Positions 8,348 through 16,283 of a DNA stretch of 60,000 nt are shown here, piece by piece. The translations under genes and the position numbers were made by a program. The notes below the pieces were generated by a model, which ran no database searches, was not told the origin of the DNA, and saw nothing but the letters and a program-made list of their open reading frames with translations. Location: NCBI RefSeq assembly GCF_016811915.1, contig NZ_CP069127.1, forward strand, positions 282,501 to 342,500, written 5' to 3'. This DNA comes from Brevibacillus choshinensis. GTDB lineage: Bacteria > Bacillota > Bacilli > Brevibacillales > Brevibacillaceae. Numbering within the stretch: the first letter of the stretch is position 1; each line of letters opens with the position of its first letter.

Positions 8348-10180
8348 ATGTGCGGAATCGTTGGATACATTGGAAATAAACAAGCGCAGGATATTATCAT
8401 CGGGGGTCTTCGCAAGCTGGAGTATCGTGGATACGACTCGGCTGGAGTAGCAGTCATCAACGAAAAGGGATTGGAGCTGGATAAAGCACAAGGCCGTCTG
8501 GCTGTGCTGGAAGAGCGTCTGGAATCTCAGCCGTTGGGTGGTTTCATGGGGATCGGGCATACACGTTGGGCGACGCACGGCAAACCGTCTGACGAGAATT
8601 CCCACCCTCACACAGATGCAAAGCATTCCTTTGCTGTCGTTCATAATGGAATCATCGAAAACTTCCTGCCGATCAAAGAAGAGCTGCTGAGCAAAGGCTA
8701 CACCTTTACCTCCGAGACCGATACAGAAGTCATCGCGCACTTGCTGGCGGACATGTATGATGGCGATATCGTTTCGACTGCACGCAAAGCGGTGAAACGC
8801 ATGCGTGGTGCATACGCATTGGGAATCATGACCGAGCATGAGCCGGATAAACTGGTGGCAGTTCGTCTGGCAAGCCCACTGGTGGTTGGCGTGGGTGACG
8901 GCGAGAGCTTCATCGGCTCCGACATCCCGGCGATCCTGGAGCACACACGTGACGTGTACATTTTGAACGAAGGCGAAATGGCTGTTCTCACCCGCGGCGG
9001 CGTCGAGCTGATGGATGCTGAGACAGGTGCAAAAATCGACCGTGAGCTGTTCCATGTAGAGTGGGATCTGGTGCAAGCAGAAAAAGGCGGATACGATTCC
9101 TTTATGCTCAAAGAAATCCATGAGCAGCCACAAGCCGTTCGTGAAACCATGGGCGCACGCATCGATCAGGACACCAAGCGCATCGTAATGCCTGAGTTGA
9201 AAATGACCGACGCTGAGCTGGCCAAATACGATCGCATCTATATCGTGGCATGCGGTACTTCCATGCACGCAGGTCTGGTAGGGAAAGACGTCATTGAAAA
9301 GTGGACTCGTGTCCCTGTAGAAGTAGCTGTTGCATCCGAGTTCCGTTACCGTGATCCGATCTACACGGACAACACCCTGATGATCGTGATCAGCCAATCC
9401 GGTGAAACGGCAGATACTTTGGCCGCTCTGCGTGAAGCGAAGAAGAGCAATGTCAAAGTCATGGCCATCACCAACGTGGTAGGCAGCTCGGTAGCACGCG
9501 AAGCCGACGAAGTCATCTTCACATGGGCAGGCCCAGAAGTAGCGGTAGCGTCCACGAAGGCGTATACGTCCCAAGTGGTAGCCCTCTATCTGTTCAGCCT
9601 CTACCTGGCACAGGTAAAAGGCACAATGGCAGCTGCTGAGGTAGCAGAAGTGGTGGATCATCTGCAAGAAATTCCGGCGCAAATTGCTTCCTTGCTGGAA
9701 GACGCTGAGCAGGTTCGTCACTTTGCTGAGAGCACCAAAGGTGTAAACAGCCTGTTCTTTATCGGACGCAGCCTCGACTATGCGGTATCCCTGGAAGGCT
9801 CCCTGAAGCTCAAGGAGATCTCTTATATCCATTCGGAGGCGTACCCTGCTGGTGAACTGAAGCATGGTACTCTCGCGCTGATTGAAGATAATGTACCGGT
9901 AGTGGCACTGGCTACTCAACCGGATATCTACGAAAAAATGGTGAGCAACATCGTGGAAGTCAAAGCCCGCGGCGCACGCGTACTGGGCTTTGCGATCGAA
10001 GGCAACAACGATCTGGCGAAGAGCGTAGACGAAGTCATCTACCTGCCATCCACGCTGCCGATGCTGGCACCGATTTTGACCGTCATTCCATTGCAATTGC
10101 TGTCTTACTTCGCATCCGTCGCTCGCGGGCTGGACGTGGATAAACCACGGAACTTGGCGAAGAGCGTGACGGTGGAGTAA
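8348..10180 (+). CDS. glmS: Glutamine--fructose-6-phosphate aminotransferase (isomerizing)
   Basis: Makes glucosamine-6-phosphate from fructose-6-phosphate and glutamine, the first committed step of amino-sugar and cell-wall synthesis. The start at 8348 is fixed by the conserved MCGIVGYIG: Cys2 becomes the N-terminal nucleophile of the glutamine amidotransferase domain (about 1-240). GGAAGGGGA lies 10 bases upstream. Longer readings back to 8270 would run through the hairpin and bury the catalytic cysteine. Two sugar-isomerase (SIS) domains follow, with the GTS and SQSGET motifs near 300-355, and the C-terminus ends KPRNLAKSVTVE as usual. 610 residues. It is controlled by the upstream ribozyme. 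Confidence 0.97.
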   Translation: MCGIVGYIGNKQAQDIIIGGLRKLEYRGYDSAGVAVINEKGLELDKAQGRLAVLEERLESQPLGGFMGIGHTRWATHGKPSDENSHPHTDAKHSFAVVHNGIIENFLPIKEELLSKGYTFTSETDTEVIAHLLADMYDGDIVSTARKAVKRMRGAYALGIMTEHEPDKLVAVRLASPLVVGVGDGESFIGSDIPAILEHTRDVYILNEGEMAVLTRGGVELMDAETGAKIDRELFHVEWDLVQAEKGGYDSFMLKEIHEQPQAVRETMGARIDQDTKRIVMPELKMTDAELAKYDRIYIVACGTSMHAGLVGKDVIEKWTRVPVEVAVASEFRYRDPIYTDNTLMIVISQSGETADTLAALREAKKSNVKVMAITNVVGSSVAREADEVIFTWAGPEVAVASTKAYTSQVVALYLFSLYLAQVKGTMAAAEVAEVVDHLQEIPAQIASLLEDAEQVRHFAESTKGVNSLFFIGRSLDYAVSLEGSLKLKEISYIHSEAYPAGELKHGTLALIEDNVPVVALATQPDIYEKMVSNIVEVKARGARVLGFAIEGNNDLAKSVDEVIYLPSTLPMLAPILTVIPLQLLSYFASVARGLDVDKPRNLAKSVTVE

Positions 10181-10221
10181 GGGAAGTCTGTGTTCACGCA
10201 AAATAAAGTTTGTGTTCAATG

Positions 10222-10261
10222 ACATTAGAGTTGGTAAATTTACATTAGAGTTAGTAAGTAT
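10222..10261 (+). repeat. Two tandem copies of a 20-bp AT-rich unit
   Basis: ACATTAGAGTTGGTAAATTT is followed directly by the near-copy ACATTAGAGTTAGTAAGTAT. It lies between the glmS stop and its terminator. No function is evident. Confidence 0.6.
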
Positions 10262-10274
10262 TAATTGCATTCGA

Positions 10275-10314
10275 ACAGCCCGATTTTAGTTAGAATCGGG
10301 CTGTTTCTTTTTTT
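10275..10314 (+). terminator. Terminator after glmS
   Basis: The stem ACAGCCCGATT/AATCGGGCTGT is followed by a T-rich tail. The region 10315-10480 after it is AT-rich and shows no gene. Confidence 0.9.
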
Positions 10315-10497
10315 GCCAAATAAGTAAAGTGCAAACTAAATATTGGGGTATTGCACTAACGGGCAGAATTGTTTAATTTACCATCCTTCGTTAAATTAAA
10401 TTTGTATTCTGTCAGGCCAGGACTGTGCACATTAGCAATCCATGAGAAACCGGAAATGCTGTTGGACGATAAAATCTAGACATAAAGGAGGCTGCAT

Positions 10498-10581
10498 ATG
10501 GAACGTGTAATCTTGATGATGAATGTGCGAGAAAACCAGGGAGGAGAGTCAGTCGCATGGCAAAGATCGTTTTCGCATTGA
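10498..10581 (+). CDS. Short open frame with a strong ribosome binding site (leader peptide or gene remnant)
   Basis: AAAGGAGG lies 6 bases before ATG and opens a frame of 27 codons (MERVILMMNVRENQGGESVA and onward). It overlaps the start of the RibD-like gene by 25 bases in another frame. The excellent ribosome binding site argues for translation, while the length and lack of similarity argue against an independent protein. It may be a translational-coupling leader or the leftover start of a lost gene. Confidence 0.3.
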   Translation: MERVILMMNVRENQGGESVAWQRSFSH

Positions 10582-11093
10582 ACCAGTCTCTGGACGGATT
10601 CGTCGACCACGACCACACGGCATTTCAGCCCGACCCCGTGCTATTCCGTCATTTCATCGACGACGTGCGCGGCCTGGCGGGCTGCCTGTACGGGCGCTGC
10701 ATGTACGAGACCATGCGGTATTGGGACGGCGACCATTTTGAATGGGATGCGCCGGAACGGGAATACGCAGAGGCGTGGCAAAGCAAACCGAAGTGGGTGG
10801 TGTCGAGGACGTTAAAGTCCGTCGGTCCGAACGCTTCTCTGATCGAGGGCGACCTCGCAGCGGCCATACGTGGGCTGAAGGCTCAGCATGAAGGGGAGAT
10901 TGAAGTTGCCGGGCCGGAGTTGGCCCACAGTCTAACGGAGCTCGGTCTCGTTGATGAGTATCGACTCTATCTCCATCCAGTCGTGCTGGGTCACGGCAAG
11001 CCGTTCTTCGCCGGTCCGCGGCCGCCGCTGCGCCTCGTGGCAAGCGATCGAATTGGCGAGAGGGTGATCAGGTTGACCTACGTTCCAGTTTAG
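10557..11093 (+). CDS. Dihydrofolate reductase family protein (RibD C-terminal domain)
   Basis: A cytoplasmic NADPH-dependent reductase fold of the RibD-C/DHFR superfamily, 178 residues, single domain. Family traits are the start AKIVFALNQSLDGFV, the KWVVSRTL region near residue 80, a nucleotide-binding EIEVAGPELAHSL stretch near 117-129, and the C-terminal HPVVLGHGKPFF near 143-154. GGGAGGAG lies 9 bases before the ATG. The substrate is unknown; such stand-alone proteins are not true riboflavin or folate enzymes. Codons are more GC-rich than in the core genes before it, which suggests acquisition. Confidence 0.85.
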   Translation: MAKIVFALNQSLDGFVDHDHTAFQPDPVLFRHFIDDVRGLAGCLYGRCMYETMRYWDGDHFEWDAPEREYAEAWQSKPKWVVSRTLKSVGPNASLIEGDLAAAIRGLKAQHEGEIEVAGPELAHSLTELGLVDEYRLYLHPVVLGHGKPFFAGPRPPLRLVASDRIGERVIRLTYVPV

Positions 11094-11136
11094 TTGTGCG
11101 GTTGATCCAGCGGCCTAAAGGGCACGTTACTTTAAT

Positions 11137-11176
11137 AGGGATTCTCCGGCTGTAGCGACAGTCAGAGGATCCCTTA
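11137..11176 (+). terminator. Terminator-like hairpin after the RibD-like gene
   Basis: AGGGATTCTCCGGCTGT pairs imperfectly with ACAGTCAGAGGATCCCT around AGCG and is followed by TATTCG. The stem is long but the T run is weak. Confidence 0.6.
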
Positions 11177-11209
11177 TTCGTTCAGTTATGCGAAATGACA
11201 TAGTTATTT

Positions 11210-11530
11210 ATGGAATTGACGATTGACCTAACGGGATCGATAGTGGAGCAAACACAAATAGAGGCTGCTGGTGTTAATGCCTGTAGCCTTTGCTTAATTA
11301 ACGGGCAGAATAGTAACGATATGTGGTATTACATGACTGTGCTAATGTCCGAGTTACTTCAATTAGTACGGGGAGGCCGGACAAGAAAACGGGTGGTTCG
11401 TGGACTTTATACCGACAAGCCGAACCTGCTCGTTGCCGTAATGGTGGAACGGATGCAGCAGCGAGACGGAAGCCATTATTTGGCCGCGAAGTTTAAAGCA
11501 TTGTTTAAAGGAATTACACCACCATTTTAA
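11210..11530 (+). CDS. Hypothetical protein
   Basis: I do not recognise this 106-residue product. It has two cysteines close together near residues 25-28 (CSLC), a basic stretch near 56-64 (GGRTRKRVVRG) and no signal peptide or membrane segment. No good ribosome binding site precedes the ATG, so the true start may differ. It sits between two terminators, which makes it a single-gene unit, and the good terminator after it supports transcription. Confidence 0.45.
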   Translation: MELTIDLTGSIVEQTQIEAAGVNACSLCLINGQNSNDMWYYMTVLMSELLQLVRGGRTRKRVVRGLYTDKPNLLVAVMVERMQQRDGSHYLAAKFKALFKGITPPF

Positions 11531-11537
11531 CTTTTTT

Positions 11538-11575
11538 CCCGAGTCACTTTATGTGAGCTCGGGCTATTTTCTTTT
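11538..11575 (+). terminator. Terminator
   Basis: CCCGAGTCAC and GTGAGCTCGGG form an imperfect stem around a TTTAT loop, followed by a T-rich tail. Confidence 0.8.
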
Positions 11576-11769
11576 ATCCTCCATTTCGTGAGCACTTGCA
11601 AGTAAGGAGGTATGACTTCTACGCGAGTTTTTTGTTATGATCAATTCACGACGCTTATTGTTTTCTGCAACCGAATGTTAGGGGAAGTTGGACTTCATGA
11701 TTACGTTTCACACGGGGTCCCTTTTGCTTTCATAATGAGACGCAGCGAACCGGAAGGAGGAATAAACGG

Positions 11770-12384
11770 ATGACGTATACCGTGAATATCATTCCCAAGC
11801 AGGATCAACAAACGAGCCGGTGGTCGGGTGGGACCACGACACAGCTCTCTATTTATCCGAATCATGCCGATTACGGCCAGCGTAACTTCATCTGGAGGCT
11901 CAGCTCGGCCGCTGTAGAGATCGAGGAGTCGGAGTTTACCCGGCTTCCGGGTTATTGGCGCCACCTGATGATTTTGGAAGGGGAGCTTGACATTGAGCAT
12001 GAAGGGCATCATCGTATCCGTCTCAAGCCTTTCGAACAGGATAGCTTCAGCGGAGACTGGTCCACGCGCAGTTTCGGCAAAGTTAAAGATTATAACCTGA
12101 TGCTGGCGGAAGGCTGCCATGGAAAGCTTGAGGCGATTCGTCTTGAGTCAGGGTCCACCCGTACCATCGAATGCTCTTGGCCCGAAGGATCCCTTGTGCG
12201 ATGGGAAGCTATCTATGCCGCTGCGGGGCAGATGCGAATTCGGATGAATGGCGGAAGGGAGCTGGACTTGGCGGAAGGTGAATTGCTGCTCGTGACTAGT
12301 GACGATCCGAATGAGCACAGCGTCCGGATCGAGTTGGCCGGTGCTGCATCTGCAATCCGAGCGAATTTGTTTATGCTGAGTTAA
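11770..12384 (+). CDS. HutD/Ves family protein
   Basis: A cytoplasmic bicupin-like protein of 204 residues. The pattern of the family is visible: a WSGGTTTQLSIYP stretch at about 17-29, FIWRLSSAAVE near 41-51, LPGYWRHLMILEGEL near 59-73 and DSFSGDW near 97-103. HutD proteins are often linked to histidine use and are thought to bind N-formylglutamate, but no other hut gene is nearby, so its role here is open. GGAAGGAGG lies 8-9 bases before the ATG. Confidence 0.85.
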   Translation: MTYTVNIIPKQDQQTSRWSGGTTTQLSIYPNHADYGQRNFIWRLSSAAVEIEESEFTRLPGYWRHLMILEGELDIEHEGHHRIRLKPFEQDSFSGDWSTRSFGKVKDYNLMLAEGCHGKLEAIRLESGSTRTIECSWPEGSLVRWEAIYAAAGQMRIRMNGGRELDLAEGELLLVTSDDPNEHSVRIELAGAASAIRANLFMLS

Positions 12385-12744
12385 TAGGAATGTAGGACGA
12401 TTAGGACCCGGGGATGAAGTTTCGGTATTTGTTGATCGGATGCTTTTTTCTACGACTGAATCTCATGAGATATCTACTATCACAAATTGGTTACCCGATA
12501 ATCTCCGCATGTGCGTCACATCTTGAGTTCAATAATTATTATATGGACTCGAAATGGTCGTTTGTTGAGACGAAAAAGGGAATGAATATTTGGAAGCTTG
12601 AACCAGACTTACTTTCTGAGTCGCCCTTTCCAAATTGAGAGCGTCCTGGAAATTATACGGGACGCTATTGGAATATTATGAACGAAAGACTTCCTAACAG
12701 AGCCCCAAACATCATGAAATTTAGGGTGCGAGTGGGAATAGGCA
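12385..12744. other. Intergenic region without a convincing gene
   Basis: A frame of 74 codons (12414-12638, +) exists, but the only GGGG lies directly against its ATG and its composition is not protein-like. A hairpin GCGTCC/GGGACGC near 12643-12666 without a T run could end transcription from the HutD-like gene. Nothing else is recognisable. Confidence 0.5.
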
Positions 12745-13290
12745 TTAAAAATTCCTATCCAGCAATATCCCTGTTTGTTCTGCCATGTCACGTGGCGGTA
12801 CAGGCATTCCATTCTTGAACCACCATTCCACTGCACCCACGATAGCGGCCCCAAAAAATTGAAGAATAACGTCTTCATGTATGCCTTGATTTTTCCCCTC
12901 GGTTACATCTACTTCAGCCTTATACTCTTCAACGACTAAACCCAGGAATCGACTACGAAAATAAGCTGCACTTTTCGTATTTAGCATGGTTGAAAAGAAC
13001 AGATGATTGTCCGCAAAATATTCGAACCAAACATAGTTTCCTTCTTTGAAAGTCATATCAGATGCAGAATGGCAAAGTTCACGGAGATTGCTGATGTGTT
13101 CCTCGATAATTTTATCAAGCAAGTCATATTTATCCATGTAGTGGAGATAAATGGTGCCTCGATGAACATTTGCCCTGTCGGAAATATCCCGGATCGTAAT
13201 GTCATCGAAGTTTTTTTCAACCATCAGTTCAAGAATTGCTTTCTTGATTGCTGTTTGAGATTTGAGTACTCTTCTATCCACTTTAGTCAT
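12745..13290 (-). CDS. TetR/AcrR family transcriptional regulator
   Basis: A dimeric repressor with an N-terminal helix-turn-helix at about residues 27-50 (ITIRDISDRANVHRGTIYLH, the classic TetR recognition segment) and a helical ligand-binding part after residue 60. Length 181 residues, normal. It is divergent from the DUF2255 gene and probably controls it and the following genes. The 240-base shared region carries an 11-bp inverted repeat that could be the operator. The inducer is unknown. Confidence 0.88.
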   Translation of the reverse strand: MTKVDRRVLKSQTAIKKAILELMVEKNFDDITIRDISDRANVHRGTIYLHYMDKYDLLDKIIEEHISNLRELCHSASDMTFKEGNYVWFEYFADNHLFFSTMLNTKSAAYFRSRFLGLVVEEYKAEVDVTEGKNQGIHEDVILQFFGAAIVGAVEWWFKNGMPVPPRDMAEQTGILLDRNF

Positions 13291-13362
13291 CCGAATGTCA
13301 CCCTTCTAAAATAATAGACAAATATGGATGGGGTGTTGATTACTCTACATATTGCGAGGTAT

Positions 13363-13430
13363 TGAACATTGATAGCACGATATTTTTGCTTAGAATTATA
13401 AACGTGAGTTGACTAAACGATCAATGTTCA
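13363..13430. promoter_or_regulatory. Inverted repeat, candidate TetR operator pair
   Basis: TGAACATTGAT (13363-13373) and ATCAATGTTCA (13420-13430) are perfect inverted copies with 46 bases between them. They lie in the shared region of the divergent TetR and DUF2255 genes; a TTGACT -35-like hexamer lies just before the second copy. Confidence 0.5.
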
Positions 13431-13531
13431 TTTTTTAAGAGTTACCGGAAATAGTAAGGCCGATCGTTAGACACTTTTATAGAAAGAGTAGAATTCTATC
13501 TCAATATCAAGCTTTAAGGAGGCCGCAATTC

Positions 13532-13915
13532 ATGGGTACATGGTCGAAAGAAGAACGAAACAAGATTTCTGAAGCTGATGACCTACACATCTCGCCGTTC
13601 CGTGAAGACGGAGTAACCTACGGCACCCTGACGTGGATTTGGTCCGTTGTAATTGGCGACTCCCTCTATGTACGTGCGTACTTCGGGCAGGACTCCCGTT
13701 GGTACCAGGCAGCAGTTAGGCAGAAGGCAGGGCGGATTACTGTCGCTGGCATGACGAAGGAAGTCACTTTTGAACCGATCGATGGGCAGATAAACGACCT
13801 CATCGACAATGCGTACCGTGCGAAATACAATGACAGCCCCTATCTGAACTCGATGATCAGCTCGCGAGCTCGTTCTGCGACAGTCAAGGTTTCGCCGAGA
13901 GAAACCAATGCCTGA
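13532..13915 (+). CDS. DUF2255 family protein
   Basis: A small protein of 127 residues with the features of the DUF2255 family: a W-start (MGTWSKEE), LHISPFREDG near 23-32, then WSVVIGDSLYVRAYFGQDSRWYQAA near 37-61 (in two blocks), and a DNAYRAKY segment near 91-98. A flavin-like or split-barrel fold is likely, but no activity is established. AAGGAGG lies 10-12 bases before the ATG. It is divergent from the TetR gene and probably regulated by it. Confidence 0.8.
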   Translation: MGTWSKEERNKISEADDLHISPFREDGVTYGTLTWIWSVVIGDSLYVRAYFGQDSRWYQAAVRQKAGRITVAGMTKEVTFEPIDGQINDLIDNAYRAKYNDSPYLNSMISSRARSATVKVSPRETNA

Positions 13916-14053
13916 TGCATACGTATAAAGTTGCCCATTTGGCCCTTATTTAAGAAAAGTAAGGGAGGAGCAATGAAATGAATGATTAGCAAACTTGGGA
14001 AAACTGGCTTGGTGTCTCTATCTGCCGCAAAAAAACAAGCAGGAGGCTTAGGT

Positions 14054-14809
14054 ATGAATCGAGCGGAAAAGAGCCAAGAAATATATAAACAGCTATTTGG
14101 TGATGGAGTGCCGGCAGCATATGCTACAGATCCTGATTTTCAGGACAACCTGAGCCAATTCATTTTTGGGGAAGTTTTTGATCAAGGCGACCTGGATATG
14201 AAGCAGCGTGAGCTTATTACCCTAGTGGTGCTTGCGACAAATCAAACCTTGCCGCAACTAGGGGCGCATGTACATGCCGCGCTGAACGTTGGACTAACAC
14301 CGGTGGAAATCAAAGAAGCCATTTACCAATGCGCGCCGTATCTTGGATTCCCCAAAGCACTGAATGCCGTCACTGCGGTCAACGAAGTCTTTAGAGCAAG
14401 AAATATTGCATTGCCGCTTGAGAGCCAAAAGCAGGTCGAAGAAGAGAATCGCTTTGACAAGGGGCTTGCGGTGCAAGTAGAAATCTTTGGAGAGGTCATA
14501 GCAAAAAATCGGGAGAATGCCCCGATCAATCAAAAGCATATACAGGACTATCTTTCCGCTTTTTGTTTCGGAGACTTCTATACTCGCGGCGGGCTTGATT
14601 TGAAAACAAGGGAGCTGCTAACGCTCTGTATCATCAGCGCGTTGGGAGGTGCTGAAGGTCAAGTGAAGGCACATGTGCAGGGCAACGTAAATGTAGGCAA
14701 TGATAAGGAAACATTGATTACGGCTATTACCCACTGCCTTCCATATATAGGCTTTCCGAGAACGCTGAACGCAATCGCATGCGTTAATGAAATGATTCCT
14801 GAAATTTAG
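14054..14809 (+). CDS. Carboxymuconolactone decarboxylase family protein, two domains
   Basis: A 251-residue protein with two carboxymuconolactone-decarboxylase (CMD/AhpD-like) domains, at about 20-115 and 145-245. Each has the conserved RELITLVVLA or RELLTLCIIS helix followed by an H-x-x-A/G-N-V-G segment and an YLGFP or YIGFP turn. The usual CMD second cysteine motif CxxC is missing, so it may act as a decarboxylase or a binding protein. The start at 14054 is chosen for AGGAGG 7 bases upstream. A longer frame begins at 13982 behind another GGGAGG; its first residues (SKLGKTGLVS) look like the start of an aldo/keto reductase, so that part is probably a gene remnant. Confidence 0.82.
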   Translation: MNRAEKSQEIYKQLFGDGVPAAYATDPDFQDNLSQFIFGEVFDQGDLDMKQRELITLVVLATNQTLPQLGAHVHAALNVGLTPVEIKEAIYQCAPYLGFPKALNAVTAVNEVFRARNIALPLESQKQVEEENRFDKGLAVQVEIFGEVIAKNRENAPINQKHIQDYLSAFCFGDFYTRGGLDLKTRELLTLCIISALGGAEGQVKAHVQGNVNVGNDKETLITAITHCLPYIGFPRTLNAIACVNEMIPEI

Positions 14810-14830
14810 GTAAGGTCAAAAAACATAACC

Positions 14831-15545
14831 ATGCAAAGGAGACAAAAACAGTTTAACGAAACCTTCAAATTATCAAATGGTATAGAAATTCCAAAATTGG
14901 GCCTTGGTATCTGGCTGCTTGACGATGAACAGGCAGCACAGGCAGTGCGTGATGCGGTATCTATCGGATATCGCCATATTGATACTGCGCAGGCTTATAT
15001 GAATGAAGCTGGTGTAGGCGAAGGGATCCGTTCCAGCGGTGTCGCTAGAGAAGAACTTTTCATTACGACAAAAGTTGCTGCAAAAGCAAAGAACTATGAG
15101 GCAGTTATGCAGTCCATTGATGAGTCTTTAGCAAAAATGGCACTGGATTACATTGACCTTCTGATTATCCACTGCCCACAGCCTTGGAAGGAGTTTCGTG
15201 AGGAGAACCGCTACTTCGAGGAAAACAAAGAAGTATGGAAAGCAATGGAGGATGCTTATAAGACAGGAAAAGTAAAGGCAATCGGTCTTTCTAACTTCCT
15301 TCAGGATGACATAGAGAATATTCTTGCAAGCTGTGAGATCAAGCCTATGGTAAATCAGATATGATATCCAGCTTGGTCTAGTAGTAATTCCTAAGACGGC
15401 AAATCCAGATCACATGAGAATCAATGCAGAGCTTCATTTTGTTATCAGCGATGCGGATATGGAGTCTTTGAAGAATGTAGAACATATCCAGAATTATGGT
15501 GAGCATAGCTTCTTTCCCGTATTTGGAGGGAAATTAAAGCAATGA
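14831..15545 (+). pseudogene. Aldo/keto reductase, internally deleted and frameshifted
   Basis: The first 177 codons (14831-15361) encode an aldo/keto reductase: the IPKLGLGIW start, the catalytic DTAQAY tyrosine near residue 57, the lysine strand FITTKV near 77-82, the histidine IIHCPQPW near 112-119 and AIGLSNF. The frame then stops after MVNQI. The family's C-terminus continues at 15363 in the next frame (DIQLGLVVIPKTANPDHMR and onward) up to a stop at 15543-15545. About 65 residues that should lie between are missing. A single deletion thus removed part of the barrel, and the gene cannot make a normal enzyme. Confidence 0.88.
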
Positions 15546-15615
15546 GTGGAGGTTTTCTCCAGCGATTGATCAGACTGAGGATGCAAATAGTGGCTACTTA
15601 TCGGAGGGGACCAAA

Positions 15616-16026
15616 ATGGCGAAATATGAAGAAGTAAAAAACGGCGTTATATTCCCAGCGGGCGAAAAAAATGAAGCATATGCACACTATTTTGTGGGAC
15701 AAAGTTATCTTAAAACATTAATTGCTGATCCTAAAGTGAGTGTTGGCGTTGGGAATGTAACCTTTGAACCAGGATGCAGAAATAACTGGCATATTCATCG
15801 TGCTGGATTTCAACTTTTATTAGTAACGGGAGGCGAAGGTTGGTACCAAGAAGAAGGAAAACCTGCTCAATTACTAAAAGCCGGTGATGTAATTGTCACC
15901 CATGATGGTGTGAAACACTGGCATGGTGCTGCAAAAGACAGCTGGTTTGAACACATTGCGATCACTGCAGGTACCCCAGAATGGTTTGAACCAGTAACAG
16001 ATGAGGAATATAACAAATTAAAATAA
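15616..16026 (+). CDS. Cupin domain protein
   Basis: A single-domain cupin of 136 residues. The metal-binding cupin motif 1 is visible as G-x5-H-x-H (GCRNNWHIHRAGFQLLLVTGGEGWYQ, in blocks near 53-78), with the second histidine set in KAGDVIVTHDGVKHWHGA near 91-108. A metal-dependent enzyme or binding protein similar to carboxymuconolactone-associated cupins is likely. GGAGGGG lies 8 bases before the ATG. It follows the CMD protein and the broken reductase, as in related clusters where these three travel together. Confidence 0.88.
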   Translation: MAKYEEVKNGVIFPAGEKNEAYAHYFVGQSYLKTLIADPKVSVGVGNVTFEPGCRNNWHIHRAGFQLLLVTGGEGWYQEEGKPAQLLKAGDVIVTHDGVKHWHGAAKDSWFEHIAITAGTPEWFEPVTDEEYNKLK

Positions 16027-16044
16027 TCGTTAAGGATAGGAATG

Positions 16045-16070
16045 GCCCTGTTATACAGGGCTTTTTTTAT
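16045..16070 (+). terminator. Terminator after the cupin gene
   Basis: The stem GCCCTGT/ACAGGGC has a 3-base loop and is followed by seven or more T residues. Confidence 0.9.
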
Positions 16071-16219
16071 TCAGCGATTAATCTCCGCAGCGCTGACCGC
16101 AAACCAGCCGCTCAGCAATGTCCTATCCAGATTTCGGCACAGTTTTTACCAACACTCCATTGCAAATTGTCCCATAAGATAGATTTGCAACGATATACCA
16201 CACATAACAAATCAAAATG

Positions 16220-16248
16220 TTGACAAAGTAAAAATGTGATGATAAATT
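16220..16248 (+). promoter_or_regulatory. SigA promoter of the Rieske protein gene
   Basis: TTGACA (16220-16225), 17 bases, TAAATT (16243-16248). The gene starts 35 bases downstream. Confidence 0.65.
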
Positions 16249-16283
16249 TATTTGAAAATACAGAATTTTACGGAGGGATAAGC

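Noticed and set aside
8342..10270. Long minus-strand frame opposite glmS
   Set aside because: It is the mirror image of a conserved gene's codon pattern; no ribosome binding site or motif supports it.
12414..12638. 74-codon open frame after the HutD-like gene
   Set aside because: It has no properly spaced ribosome binding site, an odd composition and no recognisable product.
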